A model generated the notes under the pieces. It saw only the letters and a program-made list of their open reading frames with translations. It was not told where the DNA came from and did not search any database. From contig NZ_CP048410.1 of assembly GCF_019357415.1 (NCBI RefSeq), forward strand, positions 3,002,501 through 3,066,500: DNA of 64,000 bases, read 5' to 3'. A program made the position numbers and the translations under genes. Source of the stretch: Gramella sp. MT6 (GTDB lineage: Bacteria > Bacteroidota > Bacteroidia > Flavobacteriales > Flavobacteriaceae). Shown piece after piece: positions 60,317 through 64,000 of this stretch (within the stretch, counting starts at the first letter, position 1; each line of letters begins with the position of its first letter).

Positions 60317-62182
60317 TTATCTGATTAAGGAAAAATGAACGGTTTGATCTGGAAAGCCAGAAATTTTGATCAGGCACCAATAATCATCGGCTGGAAGATC
60401 TATACCATTAAATTTGCCGTTCCATTGAAAACCTGCTCCACTCCCTGCTTTCAGGATCTTACCATATCTATCGAAGATCAGGATCTCAGATTTACCAAAG
60501 AATTCAACTCCCTTTAATTCAAAGTTATCATTGTAACCATCCCCATTTGGGCTTATCATTTTAGGGACTACGATATGAGCAAAATCAAAGGTATCTATAT
60601 TACAACTCGCCAAATCCCTTATATAGGCCGTATAAATACCTCCGGCAACAGAATTAAAAGTTTGAAAATCCTGGTAATTCACACCATCCAGGGAGTATTG
60701 AAATTCCCCTTCAGTGACAGGCGTTATTTTTACATTTTCTCCTTCAGAAATCACCTGTTCAATTTGGGCATCACTTACAGGAGTAACTGAAAATTCCTTC
60801 GTAGTTATACATCCTTCCGGGGTTATAACCTCTACAGAATATTGACCCGGGGAATTCACCTCGATGTAAGACGTATTCTCCCCGGTTGACCATGAGAATT
60901 CATATTCATTAAGCCCGGTATCCAAAATTAAATTAGATTCAGGACAGATTTCAAGATTTTCATTATCCAGATCGGGCACTGGATTCACCGTAAAGTTCAC
61001 GGCAGTTCTTTCACTTGCTCCACATTCATAACCTTCTTTCCTGGCTTCGGCGTAAAAAATCCCCTGTTCCTCTGGAAAATATGATGGAGAATTTTCCGCA
61101 ACCAGATTACCGTTGGCATCATACCAATCCACGCTTTCATCTTCTTCTACGGTGACGCTTATTGATGGAAACACGTCATTTTCGCAAACCTGAACATCAC
61201 CATTACTTTGTGGAGCGTCAGGAGTAGAAATCACTTCTATAATAAATGCTTCCGAAGCTGAACTACAAACATTGTTATTCAAATTATTCTGATCTTCAGC
61301 TACTTTAACACGGAAATATCGAGTTTCTTCAATTAAGCTTGTTTTAAAACTAGCAGAAGTTGCTCCCGGAATATTTGTCCAATTATCTCCATCAAAGCTT
61401 TGTTGCCATTGAAAAAACGGATCTTCATATACAGAACCATCTGAATTAGCTTGTAGATCTGACTGGACCGGTGTTATTTGCTGGCAAATTGTAAGACTGT
61501 CTTCATTTTCTTCAGTAGTTATAGTGGTGAGATCGCCGCAAGACCTGAAAATTATATCATCTATCGCAAGATCATTCCCACACCCACCTTCACCATTATT
61601 GAACATCTTTAAAATGACCGATCCCTGGCCGGATTGAGATTTGAACGTCAGGGCAAACCGGTCCCACACAGGATTGGAGGTTGAATTGATCATGGGAGTA
61701 TCTCCAGATTTGATAATGTAAGAATCGGTTTCATCCCAAATTTCAAAACGTACATTATTTGGAATACCTCCATTAGGGCAAATAGTGCTTGAACGATTAT
61801 AAATATTCATCAGGAATGCGGAAAATTCGTAAGTAGTATTTTCACAAAGCCCTGAGATCTCTTTTCTATAGAACCTTCCTGGATTAAAATCGGCATTCAC
61901 TATTAGAGCCCTACCTCCTGAAATGTTGGTATTTGGCAAATAGGAATGCCAGGAAGTGATATAATTTCCAATAGTACTGGAAATAGTATATTCCCCATCC
62001 TGCGGATCCTGCCGTACAAAATTATAATTGGTAATGCCCGGTGCTAGTGGATCGCCGGTACCTGAGCCTTGCCCAAAATCTTCATGAAATATTGGATCCC
62101 CCTTACTGCCACTGCAAAAGCCAAGCTGAGAATACCCGACAATTGAAGTAAAAAACATTAATAGGGATAATAGTATTTTCAT
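60317..62182 (-). CDS. T9SS type B sorting-domain secreted protein
   Basis: A 621-residue protein with a signal peptide (KILLSLLMFFTSIVGYSQ). It has an N-terminal carbohydrate/adhesin-like beta domain with CSGSKGDPIFHEDFGQGSG, several Ig-like or PKD-like repeats in the middle (about 220-520), and a C-terminal type B gliding-motility-associated (CHU_C, T9SS) sorting domain: MISPNGDGYNDNFELKG, EILIFDRYGKIL and a LPADDYWCLIKISG end. It is exported across the outer membrane by the type IX system and probably surface-attached. Cysteines in pairs suggest disulfide-stabilised repeats. Confidence 0.88.
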   Translation of the reverse strand: MKILLSLLMFFTSIVGYSQLGFCSGSKGDPIFHEDFGQGSGTGDPLAPGITNYNFVRQDPQDGEYTISSTIGNYITSWHSYLPNTNISGGRALIVNADFNPGRFYRKEISGLCENTTYEFSAFLMNIYNRSSTICPNGGIPNNVRFEIWDETDSYIIKSGDTPMINSTSNPVWDRFALTFKSQSGQGSVILKMFNNGEGGCGNDLAIDDIIFRSCGDLTTITTEENEDSLTICQQITPVQSDLQANSDGSVYEDPFFQWQQSFDGDNWTNIPGATSASFKTSLIEETRYFRVKVAEDQNNLNNNVCSSASEAFIIEVISTPDAPQSNGDVQVCENDVFPSISVTVEEDESVDWYDANGNLVAENSPSYFPEEQGIFYAEARKEGYECGASERTAVNFTVNPVPDLDNENLEICPESNLILDTGLNEYEFSWSTGENTSYIEVNSPGQYSVEVITPEGCITTKEFSVTPVSDAQIEQVISEGENVKITPVTEGEFQYSLDGVNYQDFQTFNSVAGGIYTAYIRDLASCNIDTFDFAHIVVPKMISPNGDGYNDNFELKGVEFFGKSEILIFDRYGKILKAGSGAGFQWNGKFNGIDLPADDYWCLIKISGFPDQTVHFSLIR

Positions 62183-62190
62183 GGTTTGTA

Positions 62191-62703
62191 TTATAGAAAC
62201 CGGTCTTTCAATTGTTCAAATTGATAGGAATTCACCCATTTCTGTCTTTCAGCCTCGTTTCCTATTTCATGAATCCTTTTCATGAATTCGCTGGAGATGC
62301 CTTTATCTATTACAAAATTCACCGCCTGGTCATAAGATTTCAGCATGCTTTTTTGAAAAGCTTCTGTAACGTTGTCTTTATCTCTGGAGTAGGTTTGAGC
62401 AACTTCGATATTATAGAACATTACATCTGCCAGGGCATGAGCCTCCATTTCCAGTTTCAAAAAGTGTTTAATTAGCTTATGTGCAACAGATCTTCGGGTT
62501 TTTGGTCTTCGGTTATTTGGCGGAAAATATTCCTTCGAGATCTTAAACTTAGCTTCCCTAACCAGCTTTTCTTCATTAGGATTGAAGACAAAATTGTAAA
62601 ACACTTTTACATCCTCAAATCTGGTATACAGATCCATGATCTGTTCTTCAAGGTCTTCTTTATCCAGAGATTTTATATATTTCTTAAAAGCGCGTTTACT
62701 CAT
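62191..62703 (-). CDS. DUF6155-like helical protein
   Basis: A 170-residue mostly helical protein without a signal peptide. The conserved pattern YNFVFNPNEEKLVREAKFKISKEYFPPNNRRPKTRRSVAHKLIKHF (residues about 36-80) is characteristic of the DUF6155 family of Flavobacteria. Function unknown. The gene ends just after the FUSC-type gene begins, and both lie in the same direction, so cotranscription is likely. Confidence 0.78.
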   Translation of the reverse strand: MSKRAFKKYIKSLDKEDLEEQIMDLYTRFEDVKVFYNFVFNPNEEKLVREAKFKISKEYFPPNNRRPKTRRSVAHKLIKHFLKLEMEAHALADVMFYNIEVAQTYSRDKDNVTEAFQKSMLKSYDQAVNFVIDKGISSEFMKRIHEIGNEAERQKWVNSYQFEQLKDRFL

Positions 62704-64000
62704 TTACTCCTTTTTTAGCTTTTCGATATTCACCTGCAGTTTTTCTGATATATCCAGCAACCATTCTAATTGGCCTGTCACCAAATGAGCTTCCTGTAAT
62801 TTGAACCGCATTTTTTCATCGATCATTTCCTTTCCAGCCTCTATCTCCAGATCTCTTTGCTCTGCAAGTTTATCGAATTTTTGCTGAAGTGATTTACCAG
62901 CATTAGAGATTTCAAGTTCTTCCTTTTTTATCAATTCCTTATCCTCGAGAAAGTTCACGCAATTCTTAAGATTTACAGTGATCGCCCTGGTATAGGTTTC
63001 AAAATCTTCTGAAGCACTGGTAGTGGGATGCGTCCTGATGTAGGTCCCCATGGAAGCCACAGCGGATAAAAAGGTGTGGTTTAAACCAACGATCTCATAA
63101 ATAAGTCCTACCTGTTTTTGTCTGGATTTAGGTTCCTGGGTCATACGTTGAAATGCACCACTAAGAGCTCCCATGTCCAGGAAAGCCTTTTTTCTGGATA
63201 ATTTGTAGGAAATTGGTAGCGACTTCTTCTCATGATAATACTTATCTATTTCCTGTAGATATTCGAGATTAGCTTTAATAGAGGTAGCAATGACATTGTT
63301 TAAATTTTGTGACTCCCACTTTGGCCATAATAACAGGTTTCCAAAAGCTGCCAGCCCTGCCCCTATTAAAGTATCTACGATCCTAAATTGAATTACATTC
63401 AGCACTTCTGGTTGCAATAGAGCGTAGATAAAAATTATACTTAAGGTTATAAAGATCGCGGCGGTAGTATAATTTCTCTGGATCAGGGAAAAAGCAAGGG
63501 TTAGAGATAATATTCCCAGAATGGCATAAACTGTAGTATTCTGTGTAAGAAATACAATAGCAATTGCGATCGCGCCCCCAATTAAGGTTCCCATGATACG
63601 TTTCCTGGTTCGTTGTTTTGTGAGTCCGTAATTTGGACGCATGATCACTACAACCGTAAGAAGAATCCAATAAGAATTTTGCACCGAAAAATAGGTGCCT
63701 ATTAAATAACCAGCCATTACCACTAGGGCAAGCCTAAGAGAATGTCTGAAGATCGCCGAATCAAAATTTAAATTGGTCGTTAAGGTTTTAAAACTGTATT
63801 CCTGTTGTGTTAGGAATTTTGAAAATTCCTTTTCTTTTACGAACAGTTTTCTTTTTCCTTCCAGGTTCCTTAGGATCCTGTCTATATTATTTATTTTTTG
63901 AGCTTGTTTAGACTGGTAATCAAAAAGATTACGCAACATGAGCATCTCTTCCCTGTTCTGACCAATGTCTATTTTTCTTCTGAAATTATTCAGAACATCT
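62704..64000 (-). CDS. FUSC/YccS-family inner membrane protein, N-terminus outside window
   Basis: The frame is open beyond 63945 to the window end (upstream codons encode RRKIDIGQNREE...), so this is a C-terminal fragment of a longer protein. Visible are a soluble N-terminal region, a membrane block with about six helices (SLRLALVVMAGYLIGTYFSV, YWILLTVVVIMRPNYGLTKQRTRKRIMGT, GAAGLAAFGNLLLWP-like) and a C-terminal coiled coil (about 340-413 of the visible part). FUSC proteins (YccS, AaeB) are thought to export aromatic acids or act in envelope stress; the exact substrate is unknown. Confidence 0.86.
   Translation of the reverse strand, partial: DVLNNFRRKIDIGQNREEMLMLRNLFDYQSKQAQKINNIDRILRNLEGKRKLFVKEKEFSKFLTQQEYSFKTLTTNLNFDSAIFRHSLRLALVVMAGYLIGTYFSVQNSYWILLTVVVIMRPNYGLTKQRTRKRIMGTLIGGAIAIAIVFLTQNTTVYAILGILSLTLAFSLIQRNYTTAAIFITLSIIFIYALLQPEVLNVIQFRIVDTLIGAGLAAFGNLLLWPKWESQNLNNVIATSIKANLEYLQEIDKYYHEKKSLPISYKLSRKKAFLDMGALSGAFQRMTQEPKSRQKQVGLIYEIVGLNHTFLSAVASMGTYIRTHPTTSASEDFETYTRAITVNLKNCVNFLEDKELIKKEELEISNAGKSLQQKFDKLAEQRDLEIEAGKEMIDEKMRFKLQEAHLVTGQLEWLLDISEKLQVNIEKLKKE

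Overview
The window is about 64 kb of chromosome from a member of the Bacteroidota, family Flavobacteriaceae, most like marine Gramella/Christiangramia. The reasons are low GC content, absence of Shine-Dalgarno sites, several promoters matching the flavobacterial TAnnTTTG -7 box, a secreted protein with a type B type IX secretion (gliding-motility-associated) C-terminal domain, a lipidated TamA-like protein (TamL) next to TamB, GluR0-type channel architecture and many small lipoproteins. This assignment is inference from gene content. I saw no rRNA, tRNA, CRISPR array, transposase or prophage gene, so this is mostly ordinary core and accessory chromosome.

Layout. 1-4.6 kb: end of a SRAP/HMCES gene, then an atypical SDR, a cupin, an EamA exporter, a Met-rich lipoprotein behind two perfect inverted repeats, a PepSY-like lipoprotein and a GNAT. 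4.6-10.4 kb: a TPR-adenylate cyclase with a small partner gene, an EF-G paralogue with changed GTPase residues, and an AI-2E family permease. 10.7-13.4 kb: three tandem near-identical cold shock genes with a repeated leader, a fatty acid desaturase whose conserved N-terminus lacks a normal start codon, and a larger cold-shock-domain protein. 13.5-21.2 kb: oxidoreductases, an orphan CheB, dodecin, a universal stress protein and small stress or enzyme-like genes. 21.4-29.4 kb: upp, then tamL/tamB. 29.8-35.4 kb: an OmpA lipoprotein, a gluconate operon (DoxX, fused gluconokinase/6-phosphogluconate dehydrogenase, GntP) and the fossil of a large surface protein. 35.4-44.7 kb: Gre factor, SLC13 permease, glycosyltransferase, aspartokinase divergent from an ACT-like protein, two tiny membrane proteins, a glutamate-receptor-like potassium channel, a 3D-domain lipoprotein and a Gfo/Idh/MocA oxidoreductase.

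44.9-50.7 kb holds an FKBP isomerase, OsmC, and a tightly coupled three-gene operon: a RimK-type ATP-grasp ligase, a GCS2-type carboxylate-amine ligase and an N-formylglutamate-amidohydrolase-like hydrolase. A secreted M19 dipeptidase is divergent from it. The operon looks like a pathway that makes and trims a small peptide-like compound. At 51.8-52.4 kb there is an unannotated array of three tiny ORFs (33, 33 and 44 codons) spaced 141-142 nt apart, with repeated leaders and a shared C-terminal pattern, followed by a structured RNA segment and a terminator. This array is the most novel-looking element here. 52.5-64 kb: PBP1A, a DEAH helicase, a Crp/Fnr regulator, a secreted protein, cysE-cysM, a decayed APC permease, a T9SS-exported protein, a DUF6155-like protein and a truncated FUSC-family membrane protein.

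Pathway links seen directly from adjacency: cysE-cysM (cysteine synthesis), gntK/gnd-gntP (gluconate uptake and entry to the pentose phosphate pathway), tamB-tamL (outer membrane assembly) and rimK-GCS2-FGase (unknown amide-linked product).
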